From positions 1 to 54,793 of the forward strand of contig DVFZ01000089.1 in NCBI GenBank assembly GCA_018712945.1: DNA of 54,793 nt. The letters run 5' to 3'. Positions 8,854 through 19,496 of the stretch are shown one piece after another; the stretch's first letter is position 1, and the number at the start of each line of letters is the position of its first letter. The notes under the pieces are model-generated. The model ran no database searches, was not told where the DNA came from, and saw only the letters and a program-made list of their open reading frames with translations. This DNA is from Candidatus Pullichristensenella stercorigallinarum. GTDB taxonomy: Bacteria > Bacillota > Clostridia > Christensenellales > Aristaeellaceae. A program made the position numbers and the translations under genes.

Positions 8854-10446
8854 ATGAAGAAATGTCTTTGCCTGTGCCTTGCCCTGCTGCTGGCTCTGGG
8901 CGGCCTCTGCGCGAGCGCGGAGGAAAGCTCTTTCGGCGGCCTGCGCTATACGCTGCCGGAGGGGTGGACGGAAACGGCGGCCGAGGGCGTGATGCTGCTC
9001 GAGTATGACGGCGGCGAAGAGAACGACAACGGCTCCGTCATGATGGTAACGCAGGATATGAGCATGCTTGCAAACGCCGGTTTAGACACGCCGATGATGG
9101 CGGAGATGTACCTGGGCGTTCTCATTGAAAGCATTTTCCAGACCATCGGGCGGGAATTTCCCGAGAATTCTTCCACCTCGACGCTCATTGACGGCCAGAC
9201 AGCCGTGCGCTATGCCATGCAGAGCGGCGACAACTTCGTTGACTCGGTGGCCATCCTTTACGGGCAGACGGCCTATGTGCTCATCGGCGCGGGCGTTGGC
9301 GACGCGGCTTTTGATGGCTACGAAGCGCTGTTTGCCTCTCTGAACTTCGGCGGCGCGGCGGAGGCGAGCGCGCTCTCTCAGGAGGCGGACGATCCGCTGG
9401 CCGACCTCAGCGACGGGGATGTGCTCGCGCTGCGCAGCCAGGTCATTGAAGCGTTGGGTGCAGATAGTATCACGCTGGAAGCTGGTGAATACGTGGTCGG
9501 CGAGGATATTCCGGCCGGGGAATACGTGTTCAGCGCGGAGGACGCCGAGTCCATCGCCATTCTCAGCGTCGAAGAGCGCGACGAACTCTTCGGCAGCGTC
9601 GATGGCGGAAGCGCTCGCTGCGGATTGAACGCGGGCGAGACCGTCAGTGTCACTGGTTCAGGGCTGCTTACGCCTTACATGAACACGCTCACAACGGACG
9701 ATGTGCAGAGCGTGGGCAACGTCGAATTCCTTCTGCCGCCCGGTTGGACGCCTTCCATGGAAGATGGATACCTCTACGCCTATACGGAGGCAAACCGGGA
9801 AGCTGCCAGCTGTGGAAGGCTGCTCTTTGCGATGAGCACGCTCCCGGATTCCGATGTGGAAGACCCGGAGGCCCTGCTGCGCTACCTGTCCACCCCCAAT
9901 GAGGACGAGGCGCTGACCAAACTTCTCATGACGGAGGTCGAAGGCCGTCTCGCCGTTCGCTACGCCTGCACCGACGCCGAAGAGTCGCTTTCCAGCGGCT
10001 GCACAGAAGGCCTGTTCCTGCTCGACGGCAACGATCTCTACACCTTCCTGCTTGTGGGACAGGACATCTATCAGGAATCCTTTGCTTACGGCTTTGACCT
10101 GTTGCTCGACACCGTTACCTTTGACGGCATCGAGCCGCTTCCCGAGCTTTCCATGCAGCTCGGATTGGACGATTTGAGCGAAAGCGCCCTGCGCAGAATC
10201 TATACGCTTTGCCAGCTCAGCCTCATGCGCCGCGGTGAGATTTCCACGATCCCGCTGCCGATGGGGTACTTTATGGTCGGCGTGGATATCCCCGCCGGCG
10301 CATATAACACCACAGCGCCCGGCATGTGCGTCATCGGCAACTATGATTATGTCGTCATGGGAAGTGAACCGACGCCCGTCACACTGGAGGACAGTCAGGT
10401 GATCCAGGCATCGCTCAATGGCGGCGTGACCTTTACGCTTCAATAG
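8854..10446 (+). CDS. Secreted protein with two copies of a GWT-plus-DIPAGEY unit
   Basis: A 530-residue exported protein: a signal peptide (MKKCLCLCLALLLALGG, cut near ASA) and then an internally duplicated body. Each half begins with a beta-rich module opening YTLPEGWT or FLLPPGWT and ending in a DGYEALFASLNF-type strand, followed by a short module with VGEDIPAGEY or VGVDIPAGAY. No lipobox is convincing. The PAG-Y motif recurs in clostridial secreted proteins of unknown function. GAGGTGG lies six bases before the ATG. The upstream DNA is very AT-rich, with TTGACA at 8795 and TATAAT at 8810 at an unsuitable spacing. A terminator follows. Function unknown. Confidence 0.8.
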   Translation: MKKCLCLCLALLLALGGLCASAEESSFGGLRYTLPEGWTETAAEGVMLLEYDGGEENDNGSVMMVTQDMSMLANAGLDTPMMAEMYLGVLIESIFQTIGREFPENSSTSTLIDGQTAVRYAMQSGDNFVDSVAILYGQTAYVLIGAGVGDAAFDGYEALFASLNFGGAAEASALSQEADDPLADLSDGDVLALRSQVIEALGADSITLEAGEYVVGEDIPAGEYVFSAEDAESIAILSVEERDELFGSVDGGSARCGLNAGETVSVTGSGLLTPYMNTLTTDDVQSVGNVEFLLPPGWTPSMEDGYLYAYTEANREAASCGRLLFAMSTLPDSDVEDPEALLRYLSTPNEDEALTKLLMTEVEGRLAVRYACTDAEESLSSGCTEGLFLLDGNDLYTFLLVGQDIYQESFAYGFDLLLDTVTFDGIEPLPELSMQLGLDDLSESALRRIYTLCQLSLMRRGEISTIPLPMGYFMVGVDIPAGAYNTTAPGMCVIGNYDYVVMGSEPTPVTLEDSQVIQASLNGGVTFTLQ

Positions 10447-10457
10447 AGCCTTCCCCC

Positions 10458-10496
10458 GCCCCGGCTGGTAAGACCACCTGCCGGGGCATGTTTTTC
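10458..10496 (+). terminator. Intrinsic terminator after the duplicated secreted protein
   Basis: GCCCCGGC (10458-10465) pairs with GCCGGGGC (10480-10487) with further inner pairs, and is followed by TTTTT. Confidence 0.75.
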
Positions 10497-10536
10497 CCCA
10501 TCGGCCGGCAAGATACCATCTTTTAACCCACTTTGC

Positions 10537-10566
10537 TTGACATCCCCGCCGCAAATGGGCTATAAT
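10537..10566 (+). promoter_or_regulatory. Promoter of the leuS T-box transcript
   Basis: Perfect TTGACA (10537-10542) and perfect TATAAT (10561-10566) with an 18-base spacer. Transcription should start near 10573, giving a leader of about 245 bases. Confidence 0.85.
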
Positions 10567-10572
10567 TTCCCT

Positions 10573-10797
10573 GCAACGCAATGATGGGAAACAGTAGGCT
10601 TTTTCCGCGCCCGCAGAGAGCCGCCGGCAGGTGTAAGGCGGCGGCGCGAGGGGCTGAACTCGTCCCGGAGCGACGCGGCGAGAGCCGCGCGGACGCCCCC
10701 GTTACCGGGCGCAGAGCGGGCCGAAAGGCCAAGAAAGAGTGGTACCGCGAAAGGCAACGCCTTCCGTCTCTTTGAGTAGACGGAAGGCTTCTATTTT
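10573..10797 (+). ncRNA. T-box riboswitch, leucine specific (CTC specifier)
   Basis: The leader senses uncharged tRNA-Leu and controls leuS by antitermination. The T-box sequence AGAGTGGTACCGCG ends at 10749 and would bind the tRNA acceptor end. The terminator is an 11-bp stem (10759-10769 with 10778-10788) followed by TTCTATTTT. Upstream, Stem I features include GATGGGAAACAGTAG, CAGAGAGCC and the specifier context GAA-CTC-GTCCCGGAG, putting a Leu codon CTC at 10659-10661. The specifier, the T-box and the downstream leuS agree with one another. The exact Stem II/III pairings were not folded. Confidence 0.92.
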
Positions 10798-10817
10798 GGA
10801 CAAGAGGAGCGTCGAAC

Positions 10818-13232
<2,415 letters not shown>

Positions 13233-13272
13233 ATGGAAATGCCCATGCCAGGCGGCGCATAGGCTGGAAAAA

Positions 13273-13370
13273 CAGCGCGGCGTGGGGCGGAGAAAACTTC
13301 CCCGCTCCACGCCGCTGGAATACCCGCGGCTTTGAGCCGCATGGCACAGCGGTTTCGCGGCGCGGAACCG
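13273..13370 (+). other. Cluster of GC-rich hairpins between leuS and uppP
   Basis: Three inverted repeats follow each other: a long imperfect stem at 13273-13317, GCGGC-TTTGA-GCCGC at 13326-13340, and CGGTT/AACCG around 13350-13370. None carries a T run, so they are not standard terminators. They may slow or end transcription after leuS, protect the mRNA, or structure the uppP leader. Confidence 0.45.
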
Positions 13371-13410
13371 GAGGCGGCGCGCCCTGCGCGGCGCGGAGAG
13401 GAGGAACAGA

Positions 13411-14211
13411 TTGAACGCTTTACAGGGCTTGATTCTTGGCATCGTGCAGGGGCTGACGGAGTTTCTACCCATTAGCTCGTCCGGCCATCTTCTGGTTTTG
13501 CAAACCATTTTCGGCATTGATACGGATGGGCAGCTTCTTTTGAATATCCTTTTGCATCTGGGCACGCTGGTGGCGGTATTCGCGGTCTATTGGCGGCGCA
13601 TCTGGAACATGATCTGCCATCCCATCCAGTCCGACCTCAAGTGGCTGGTAATAGCGACCATCCCGGCCGTCATCGCTGCGCTGGTGGTGAACTTCGACGC
13701 CGCTTTTGAGGGTCAATTCATCATCTGGTCGTTCTACCTGACCAGCATCGTGCTCGTCGCCGGGGATATGATCGGCAAATGGCGGCGGCGGAACCATCGC
13801 CTGCACAAGCAGGTGAATCTCGGCGACGCGGCGGCAATGGGCCTTATGCAGGCTGTGGCCATCCTGCCCGGCCTGTCCCGTTCCGGCTCGACAATCTCCG
13901 CGGGCGTGGCCAGCGGCCTGACCCGCAAACGCGCGGCGGACTTTTCCTTCCTGATGTCCATTCCGGCGATTCTTGGATCGCTGGTACTGGAACTGAAGGG
14001 CATTGTGCTGGATGGCGAACCCATCGGCGATATCACCTTCCTGCCCACTTTTCTGGGCGTAGTGGCGGCGGCGGTATTCGGCTTTATCGCCATTAAGGGC
14101 ATGCTCAAGCTCATCCGCCGCATCAGCATGAAGTGGTTTGCCCTATATACATTCCTGCTGGGCACCTTCCTGCTGCTGGATAAGTACGTTTTCAAAATCT
14201 GGTTCGTATAA
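13411..14211 (+). CDS. uppP: Undecaprenyl-diphosphatase
   Basis: Integral membrane enzyme that dephosphorylates undecaprenyl pyrophosphate to recycle the lipid carrier for cell-wall polymers, and gives basal bacitracin resistance. The 266 residues contain the family motifs: the glutamate-rich QGLTEFLPISSSGH near residues 13-26, and LPGLSRSGSTISAG near 152-165, which with the first forms the phosphate site. Several transmembrane helices span the rest. The start is TTG with GGAGAGGAGG upstream. GC-rich hairpins precede it. Its role fits an organism that builds a large cell-wall-associated surface proteome. Confidence 0.95.
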   Translation: MNALQGLILGIVQGLTEFLPISSSGHLLVLQTIFGIDTDGQLLLNILLHLGTLVAVFAVYWRRIWNMICHPIQSDLKWLVIATIPAVIAALVVNFDAAFEGQFIIWSFYLTSIVLVAGDMIGKWRRRNHRLHKQVNLGDAAAMGLMQAVAILPGLSRSGSTISAGVASGLTRKRAADFSFLMSIPAILGSLVLELKGIVLDGEPIGDITFLPTFLGVVAAAVFGFIAIKGMLKLIRRISMKWFALYTFLLGTFLLLDKYVFKIWFV

Positions 14212-14223
14212 CAGCATTCGCAG

Positions 14224-14270
14224 ACAGCGCCCGCCCCGCCGCGTTTGAAACGGCGCGCAGGCGCTGTTTG
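14224..14270 (+). terminator. Possible terminator after uppP
   Basis: ACAGCGCC (14224-14231) pairs with GGCGCTGT (14260-14267), with an inner stem around GCCGCG-TTTGAAA-CGGC. Only a short TTTG tail follows, so the strength is doubtful. Confidence 0.4.
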
Positions 14271-14303
14271 CGCAAGTGAACGCAAAACAAAGGAGGTATT
14301 CCC

Positions 14304-15332
14304 ATGGCGATCATCACCATCGTCGGCTCGGGCATGATGGGCTCGGCCATCGGCATCCCCGCCAGCGAAAATGGCCACGAGATCCGGCTGGTCGGCACGC
14401 CGCTGGATCGGGAGATCATCAATCACGCCCGTGAGACGGGCTGGCATTTGAACATGCGCCGCCAACTTCCGGAGAGCTACAAATATTATCAGTTTGAAGA
14501 GCTTTCCCAGGCGCTTGCGGGCGCAGATGCACTGGTGAGCGGCGTTTCCAGCTTTGGCGTGGATTGGTTTTTGCAGACGGTGCTGCCCATCATCCCCGAA
14601 AACCTGCCCGTGCTGGCCGTCACCAAGGGCATGATTGAGGAGGATGGCCGGCTCATCCCCTATCCCCTCTATTACAAGCGCCAGCTCGGCAGCCTGCGCC
14701 GCAATCTCAACGCCGTGGGCGGGCCGTGCACCAGCTATGAGCTGGCCGACCGCGATCAGACTTACGTTGCCTTCTGCGGCGAAGACGCGGCGACGCTGAA
14801 ATTCCTCAAGTCCCTGTTTGAAACGGACTACTACCACATCAGCCTTTCCACAGACGTGGTGGGCGTGGAATGCGCCGTGGCGATGAAAAACGCCTATGCG
14901 CTGGCGGTGACGCTGGCGGTGGGCATGGCGGAAAAGCGCGACGGCAAGCTGCACTACAATTCGCAGGCGGCGCTGTTTGCCCAAAGCGTGCGCGAAATGC
15001 GCAGGCTTTTGAAGCTGGTGGGCGGCGCGGACGACAACATCGTCTACGGCGCGGGCGATCTGTATGTGACGGTTTTCGGCGGCCGCACGCGGTTGATTGG
15101 CACGCTGCTGGGCAAGGGCATGTCGTTTGAGGACGCCATGCGCGAATTGGAGGGCGTGACGCTGGAATCCATCGTCATCGCCACGCGCACGGCCAAGGCG
15201 GTGCGCACCCTGATTGCGCGCGGCGAGGCCAGTGCGGACGACTATCCCCTGCTTCTACACGTGGACGACATCATCAACCACGGCAAGGCAGTGGATATTC
15301 CCTGGAGCAAATTCGAGGTGGAAACGCTGTAA
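14304..15332 (+). CDS. gpsA: NAD(P)-dependent glycerol-3-phosphate dehydrogenase
   Basis: Reduces dihydroxyacetone phosphate to sn-glycerol 3-phosphate, the backbone for phospholipids. The 342 residues begin with a Rossmann loop (IVGSGMMGSA) and continue with the family segments VAVTKGM, NAVGGP, the catalytic-lysine context AVAMKNAYALAVTLAVGM and the C-terminal YGAGDLYVTVFGGRTRLIG. Some substitutions relative to textbook GpsA (for example GP-CTSYELADRD in place of the usual GPSFA) mean it could be a divergent GpsA-like enzyme. AAAGGAGG lies upstream of the ATG. It is followed by its own terminator. Confidence 0.85.
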   Translation: MAIITIVGSGMMGSAIGIPASENGHEIRLVGTPLDREIINHARETGWHLNMRRQLPESYKYYQFEELSQALAGADALVSGVSSFGVDWFLQTVLPIIPENLPVLAVTKGMIEEDGRLIPYPLYYKRQLGSLRRNLNAVGGPCTSYELADRDQTYVAFCGEDAATLKFLKSLFETDYYHISLSTDVVGVECAVAMKNAYALAVTLAVGMAEKRDGKLHYNSQAALFAQSVREMRRLLKLVGGADDNIVYGAGDLYVTVFGGRTRLIGTLLGKGMSFEDAMRELEGVTLESIVIATRTAKAVRTLIARGEASADDYPLLLHVDDIINHGKAVDIPWSKFEVETL

Positions 15333-15353
15333 GTTTAAGCAAGCTGCAATGAA

Positions 15354-15385
15354 GGCCCGCTCTTTTAACCGGAGCGGCCTTTTTC
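15354..15385 (+). terminator. Intrinsic terminator of gpsA
   Basis: GGCC-GCTC with one bulged C pairs with GAGCGGCC, and is followed by TTTTTCTTT, 22 bases after the stop. Confidence 0.75.
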
Positions 15386-15474
15386 TTTCAGGGCTGGAAA
15401 AAAGGCCGTGGATATGTTACAATTCATTATACACACACAAATGAAACGGTAAACCACAAAGGAGATTCAATAGC

Positions 15475-16302
15475 ATGACAAAAAAACGCCGGGGGCTCAG
15501 GCAGCTTTACCGTGAACTGATGGCGGAGGTTCGCGCGCGCAAGGGCGTGGCTGCCGTGTTTTTCACGCTGCGCGCCATCGTAATTGTTACGCTGGTGCTG
15601 CAATTTTTGCGCGGCAATTATGAGAACGCATTTCTTTGCATCCTGACATTGTTGCTGTTCATGATTCCCGCCTTTGTCAACCGCCGCCTCAAAATACAGC
15701 TGCCCAGCACGCTGGAGATCATCATCCTTTGCTTTATCTTTGCGGCGGAAATTCTCGGCGAGATCAACGCCTACTATGTAAAATTCGATTTTTGGGATAC
15801 CATGTTGCACACGATGAACGGCTTTCTGGCTGCGGCTATCGGCTTTTCCATGGTAGACGTGCTCAACCGTTCGGAACGGACGGTGTTTAATCTATCGCCG
15901 CTGTTTGTGGCGATGGTCGCTTTTTGCTTTTCAATGACCATCGGCGTTTTGTGGGAGTTCGTCGAGTATTTTGCGGACAACGTGCTCTTGTTGGACATGC
16001 AGAAAGATACGGTAATCCACACCATCCGTTCCGTGGCTCTCGACCCGACCATGACCAATACGGTGATGACCATTGATGGCATTGCGGATGTCATTGTCAA
16101 TGGAGAATCGCTGGGCCTGGGCGGCTATCTGGATATCGGCCTGCACGATACGATGGAAGACCTGTTGGTCAACTTCATCGGCGCTGTGGTGTTCTGCACG
16201 TTCGGCTTTTTCTACCTCAAGGGACGCGGCAAGGGCAAATTTGTGCGGCGCTTTGTGCCCACCATGCGCACGACAACAGAGGAAGAAATCAAAGGAGAAT
16301 AA
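15475..16302 (+). CDS. Multi-pass membrane protein, YjdF/DUF2238-like (tentative)
   Basis: A 275-residue protein with about six hydrophobic helices (around residues 25-45, 52-70, 80-97, 108-128, 140-163 and 225-245) and charged ends. The DFWDTMLHTMNGFLAAAIGF and TIGVLWEFVEYFADN segments, with conserved-looking Asp, His and Glu inside helices, recall the DUF2238/YjdF group of unknown function; I hold this loosely. AAAGGAG precedes the ATG. A TACAAT box with a preceding TG lies at 15418-15423. It is monocistronic and ends in a strong terminator. Confidence 0.65.
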   Translation: MTKKRRGLRQLYRELMAEVRARKGVAAVFFTLRAIVIVTLVLQFLRGNYENAFLCILTLLLFMIPAFVNRRLKIQLPSTLEIIILCFIFAAEILGEINAYYVKFDFWDTMLHTMNGFLAAAIGFSMVDVLNRSERTVFNLSPLFVAMVAFCFSMTIGVLWEFVEYFADNVLLLDMQKDTVIHTIRSVALDPTMTNTVMTIDGIADVIVNGESLGLGGYLDIGLHDTMEDLLVNFIGAVVFCTFGFFYLKGRGKGKFVRRFVPTMRTTTEEEIKGE

Positions 16303-16326
16303 GGCGGTACTTGCGCCACATGCAAC

Positions 16327-16358
16327 GCCCCGGCAGAACGGAACTGCCGGGGCATTTT
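16327..16358 (+). terminator. Intrinsic terminator of the membrane-protein gene
   Basis: A perfect 10-bp stem GCCCCGGCAG (16327-16336) with 16344-16353, loop AACGGAA, then ATTTTG. It abuts the converging phosphodiesterase gene. Confidence 0.8.
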
Positions 16359-16362
16359 GCCG

Positions 16363-17196
16363 TCATGCGGCGGGATTCTCCGGGTCGATGGGGTCGTCGC
16401 CCTGCCCAACTTCAAAAATGACGCTTTCCCCGCGCGCAAGCGCCTTGCGCAGCTCGGCGCGGCTATGCACCGTCCATATGGCGAGGCGCGTGTGGTGCAG
16501 CGTGCGCTGAACGTGCATGGCCGGCACGCCCTGCATGCGCCGGTCGTAGGCCACGAAATCCGGGCGGGACAGAAAGTTTGCCATCAGGTGCGAAAGCGCT
16601 CCAGCGCCCACGCGCAGCACCGCGCCGAGATATCCATCCGACAGGCTGACGAGCTGGCCGCGCGGCACATGGGCGGCATAGCGCCGGAAATAACGCATGG
16701 CCAATGGGTTGAACGATTCGACCACATATTCCCCCGGATAGGCGCGCAGGCGTTCCAGCGTCAGCGCGCACAGCCACGCCAGGTTGCGGCCGTTTTTAAT
16801 CTCTATCAGCAGAGGCACGCGGCCTGCAACCAACGCCAGCACTTCCTCCAGTGTGGGAATACTGGTGCCATCGGGCAGCGGGCAGGTTTTCAGCTGCGCC
16901 AGCGTCATCGCATCCACACAGCTTGTCTGCCCGCACAGGCGCTCGAGCGTGTCATCGTGAAATACCACCACCATGTCATCCACGCTCAGGCGCACATCCA
17001 GTTCAATGCCCACCCCGGCGCGGCAAGCGCGCTCAAACGCCTCTAGGCTGTTTTCCGAAGCGCCCTTCCCATGCAGTCCGCGATGGGCGTAAAGGCGCGG
17101 CAATTCGAGCGTGCGCCCTCGCCGTGAGGGAGCGCTGCAAAACGCATAGATGGCAAAAATTGCCAGAAGAATTATCGCAATATAGAGCCAGGCCAA
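16363..17196 (-). CDS. Membrane-anchored glycerophosphodiester phosphodiesterase
   Basis: Hydrolyses glycerophosphodiesters to glycerol 3-phosphate and an alcohol, in lipid or teichoic-acid turnover. The 277 residues start with one transmembrane helix (LYIAIILLAIFAIYAF) and carry the GDPD motifs: LYAHRGLHG, ENSLEAFERA, the metal-binding ELDVRLSVDD, VVFHDDTLERL, and LLIEIKN. The anchor suggests the catalytic domain faces outside. I placed the start at a TTG (17196) because AAGGCGG lies eight bases upstream and it leads straight into the helix; the frame stays open a further 94 codons upstream but without a helix or domain. Start confidence is moderate. Confidence 0.85.
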   Translation of the reverse strand: MAWLYIAIILLAIFAIYAFCSAPSRRGRTLELPRLYAHRGLHGKGASENSLEAFERACRAGVGIELDVRLSVDDMVVVFHDDTLERLCGQTSCVDAMTLAQLKTCPLPDGTSIPTLEEVLALVAGRVPLLIEIKNGRNLAWLCALTLERLRAYPGEYVVESFNPLAMRYFRRYAAHVPRGQLVSLSDGYLGAVLRVGAGALSHLMANFLSRPDFVAYDRRMQGVPAMHVQRTLHHTRLAIWTVHSRAELRKALARGESVIFEVGQGDDPIDPENPAA

Positions 17197-17820
17197 ATGG
17201 CATACCGCCTTTGTTTCCCGCCTTGACGGGTACTTTCGCGGGCCATAAGAAGCGCCCGCGCGTATATTGTACAGCAGCGCGCCGGAAATGTAAAGCCGCG
17301 CGAGTATTGTATCTGCGTATATACCCGGCGCGGACCGGCTTGTTGACGCAAGCATTTGGGAGTTCCACACGCCCTCGAAAACAAGCATACTCTTGCCCGC
17401 TGCGTATGCCCATTGCAAAACGCACAAGCAAACCCGCCAGAAAAATAATGCACCTTCCCGGACGCAGAGGCCAAGCAAAGCCTGTCAGAAGCCAAACAGA
17501 GGCTGTTTGCTACTGACCATCGCTTAGGATCTCCTCAAAATTCATAGGTTGAACATTCCAGAAAACCAAAGACAGGATGCGGCCAAGCGCGCTTCTTTGT
17601 TTGCGAACGTTACCCGCGCAGGCAACGGGAATTGCGCGGCACAGGGTATTGATGAATCCAACAGGCCGGCAACGTTGAAAAGTCCGCAAGATCAGCGCGC
17701 AGGTTTGCAGACAGGAAAAATCCGCAAACAACCACAGTTTGCAAACATGGCAGCGCAGAAAACAGACCTTTTTTGACACGCTGGCGGACGGGAAAGCATC
17801 TTCCCTGCCTGGTGCCGCGT

Positions 17821-17888
17821 CTCAAATTTTCAATTTGAGCCGTGGCGGTTTCACCTATGGCGAAACCGCAGAATCCTGCGGATTCTGC
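17821..17888. repeat. Three adjacent hairpins
   Basis: CTCAAATT-TTC-AATTTGAG (17821-17839), GCGGTTTC with GAAACCGC (17845-17869), and GCAGAATCC-TGC-GGATTCTGC (17868-17888). All three stems are perfect, and the second and third share their boundary bases. Confidence 0.7.
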
Positions 17889-18160
17889 GCATCCGTCCAT
17901 CCTCTCCAATTTTAATTCGCGCCACTTTGCGGCACAAGCGGAGATTTCAAAGAAACGATTTTTGCCATGTGAAATAAAATTTCCTGAAAATTGTCCCACA
18001 CACAGACGTACACAAGGCGATTGGCCGGTTTTCCAAATTGTCAAAGCCAGTTGGCTTTAACCGGCTTGAAAATCCAAAGGGGGTTCAAGCTGCCGTCGGA
18101 TACAATTAAAATGTGAAAGGGCTTCCGCCCTCGCGCGCTCTCACGAGGGTGACAGCCTGA

Positions 18161-18190
18161 GTTGTTTTCCCCTTTGGGGAAAAGCAACTT
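18161..18190. repeat. Strong isolated hairpin
   Basis: TTTTCCCC-TTT-GGGGAAAA, extended by GTTG/CAAC with one bulge and followed on the plus strand by TTTTG. It looks like a terminator but has no gene upstream on that strand. Confidence 0.6.
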
Positions 18191-18291
18191 TTGCGGCCGC
18201 GGGTTTCACCGGCGTTCTGGCAGGCGGCCGCTCGCATGCAGCCACCCGCCTTGCTTTTTCTGCTCACGCCGCCCATCGCGGCGCACTGCGT

Positions 18292-19353
18292 TTATGCCTG
18301 TCCATCCGCCGCCCCAAACAGCTCGCGCAGGCGCGCGGCGCAGCGCGGGTCGTCGCGCAGAAAGGCGTAATGCTTGTCCGACCATATGCTCGTGCGCAGT
18401 ACCTCCGGCATTCTTTGCAGCCATGCGTTGCCGCTCTCCTTGAAGCGCGCGTGGCGGTACAGAGGGAACTTGCCGGGCGTCCAGGGGCCTTCCACGGCCT
18501 TCGCCAGCCCCTCCAGCGCGGTTATGGCCGCCTCGGCATCGCGGCGCTTGACGGCGATCTCCAGCCGCATGCTCATCGCCGAGCCTTTCCACATGCCGAA
18601 GGTTCCCGCCGCCTGTTCAAGTGTGGCCGCAAGCGCGTTTGCCCAGTCAAAGTCCTCCTGTTCAAGAGCCATATCCAACAACATGTCCAGCGCCGTACAC
18701 AGGCCGCTCGCCTCGACAAAGAGGCGTTCCTCCAGCAATGCCGCCGCCTCATCTGTCTTTCCGCGCGCCTTGAGAAGCTGAGCGCGATAGTGCCATTTTT
18801 GCGGCGGCTGGTCGGGCAGGGCGTCGAGCATGGTCTCCGCTTCGTCCAGCCTGCCGGCCTGAATGAGCCGCCGGACGCGGATGCTCCGCGCCGCGTCGCG
18901 CACACGGGCGTCTTCCGAGGCGGCGGCAAAGCGGTACATCTTCTCAATTTCGCGCTGTTTTTCCTCGTCCTTTCTGTCCTGGGCCATCATCGCGCCTTCC
19001 AGCACGACGGCCAGGGACAGGCGCAGTTGCGCGCTGGCCGGGTATTTGCGCAGAGCGTCGCGCGCTTCGGCAAAGGCCGTGTCGAGGCCGTCCTTTTGCA
19101 TTCCAAGGCGGCTGAGGCGTTCAATCAGTGCGGACAGCTCTACGCCGTCTGGCTCAGTATTGTAGGCAAACAGCGTGTTCAAATCGGTTTCCAGCAGCCG
19201 TGCCAGCGGCGAAAGCAACTGTACATCCGGGCAGGCGAGATCTTTTTCCCACTTGTAGACGGCCTGCGGCGTTACGCCGAGGCGCTCAGCCACCTGTTCC
19301 TGCGTCAGCCCCAGCGCCCTGCGCCGTAAAAGGATGGCTTCTCCCAAATTCAT
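18292..19353 (-). CDS. XRE regulator with TPR-like C-terminal domain
   Basis: A 353-residue regulator. Residues 1-60 form a classic HTH_3 domain (LRRRALGLTQEQVAERLGV, then TPQAVYKWEKDLACPD). The rest is all-helical with TPR-like helical pairs (for example AAASEDARVRDAARSIRVRR and AGRLDEAETMLDALPDQPPQ), suited to binding a peptide or partner protein as in Rgg/PlcR-like regulators. No small peptide gene is seen beside it. It has a good promoter at 19436-19408 and GGGAGG before the ATG. Targets are unknown; the flanking membrane and surface genes are candidates by position only. Confidence 0.85.
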   Translation of the reverse strand: MNLGEAILLRRRALGLTQEQVAERLGVTPQAVYKWEKDLACPDVQLLSPLARLLETDLNTLFAYNTEPDGVELSALIERLSRLGMQKDGLDTAFAEARDALRKYPASAQLRLSLAVVLEGAMMAQDRKDEEKQREIEKMYRFAAASEDARVRDAARSIRVRRLIQAGRLDEAETMLDALPDQPPQKWHYRAQLLKARGKTDEAAALLEERLFVEASGLCTALDMLLDMALEQEDFDWANALAATLEQAAGTFGMWKGSAMSMRLEIAVKRRDAEAAITALEGLAKAVEGPWTPGKFPLYRHARFKESGNAWLQRMPEVLRTSIWSDKHYAFLRDDPRCAARLRELFGAADGQA

Positions 19354-19407
19354 AAGGATTCCTCCCTGTAGATTATCCGCAAAACGCGCGCGCCGTTTTA
19401 CAGCTTT

Positions 19408-19436
19408 ATTTTAGCAAAACAAAGGCGCGCCGTAAA
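19408..19436 (-). promoter_or_regulatory. Promoter of the XRE/TPR regulator
   Basis: On the minus strand TTTACG (19436-19431) and TAAAAT (19413-19408) with a 17-base spacer. The spacer overlaps one arm of a GC hairpin (19425-19444) that looks like a second terminator for the upstream substrate-binding-protein transcript. Confidence 0.6.
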
Positions 19437-19450
19437 TGGCGCGCTCGTTG

Positions 19451-19490
19451 CAAAAAACGCGGCGCGGCTCAACCGCTGGTTGAGCCGCGC
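19451..19490 (-). terminator. Intrinsic terminator of the substrate-binding-protein gene
   Basis: A perfect 13-bp stem (GCGCGGCTCAACC with its complement, 19462-19474 and 19478-19490) with a 3-base loop; the minus strand then reads CGCG and six T. A further hairpin with CTTTGTTTT follows at 19425-19444. Confidence 0.88.
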
Positions 19491-19496
19491 ATTCGA

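Larger units (their letters stand above)
17197..18291. other. 1.1 kb gene-free, hairpin-rich stretch
   Basis: No convincing gene is visible. A minus-strand open frame at 17610-18044 lacks a ribosome site and is Cys- and Arg-rich in the manner of spurious translation. The DNA is crowded with inverted repeats: three back-to-back hairpins at 17821-17888, CCCTCG/CGAGGG near 18128-18149, and a very stable TTTTCCCC-TTT-GGGGAAAA at 18161-18190. It may be an interspersed repeat element, a structured non-coding RNA or the remains of a lost gene. Confidence 0.5.

Noticed and set aside
17610-18044. A 144-codon minus-strand frame in the gene-free stretch
   Set aside because: No ribosome site, crosses three perfect hairpins, and its composition resembles translated non-coding DNA. 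A repeat element is more likely.
18161-18190. A terminator for a plus-strand gene
   Set aside because: The hairpin and T tail look right, but no plus-strand gene lies upstream within more than 1.8 kb.
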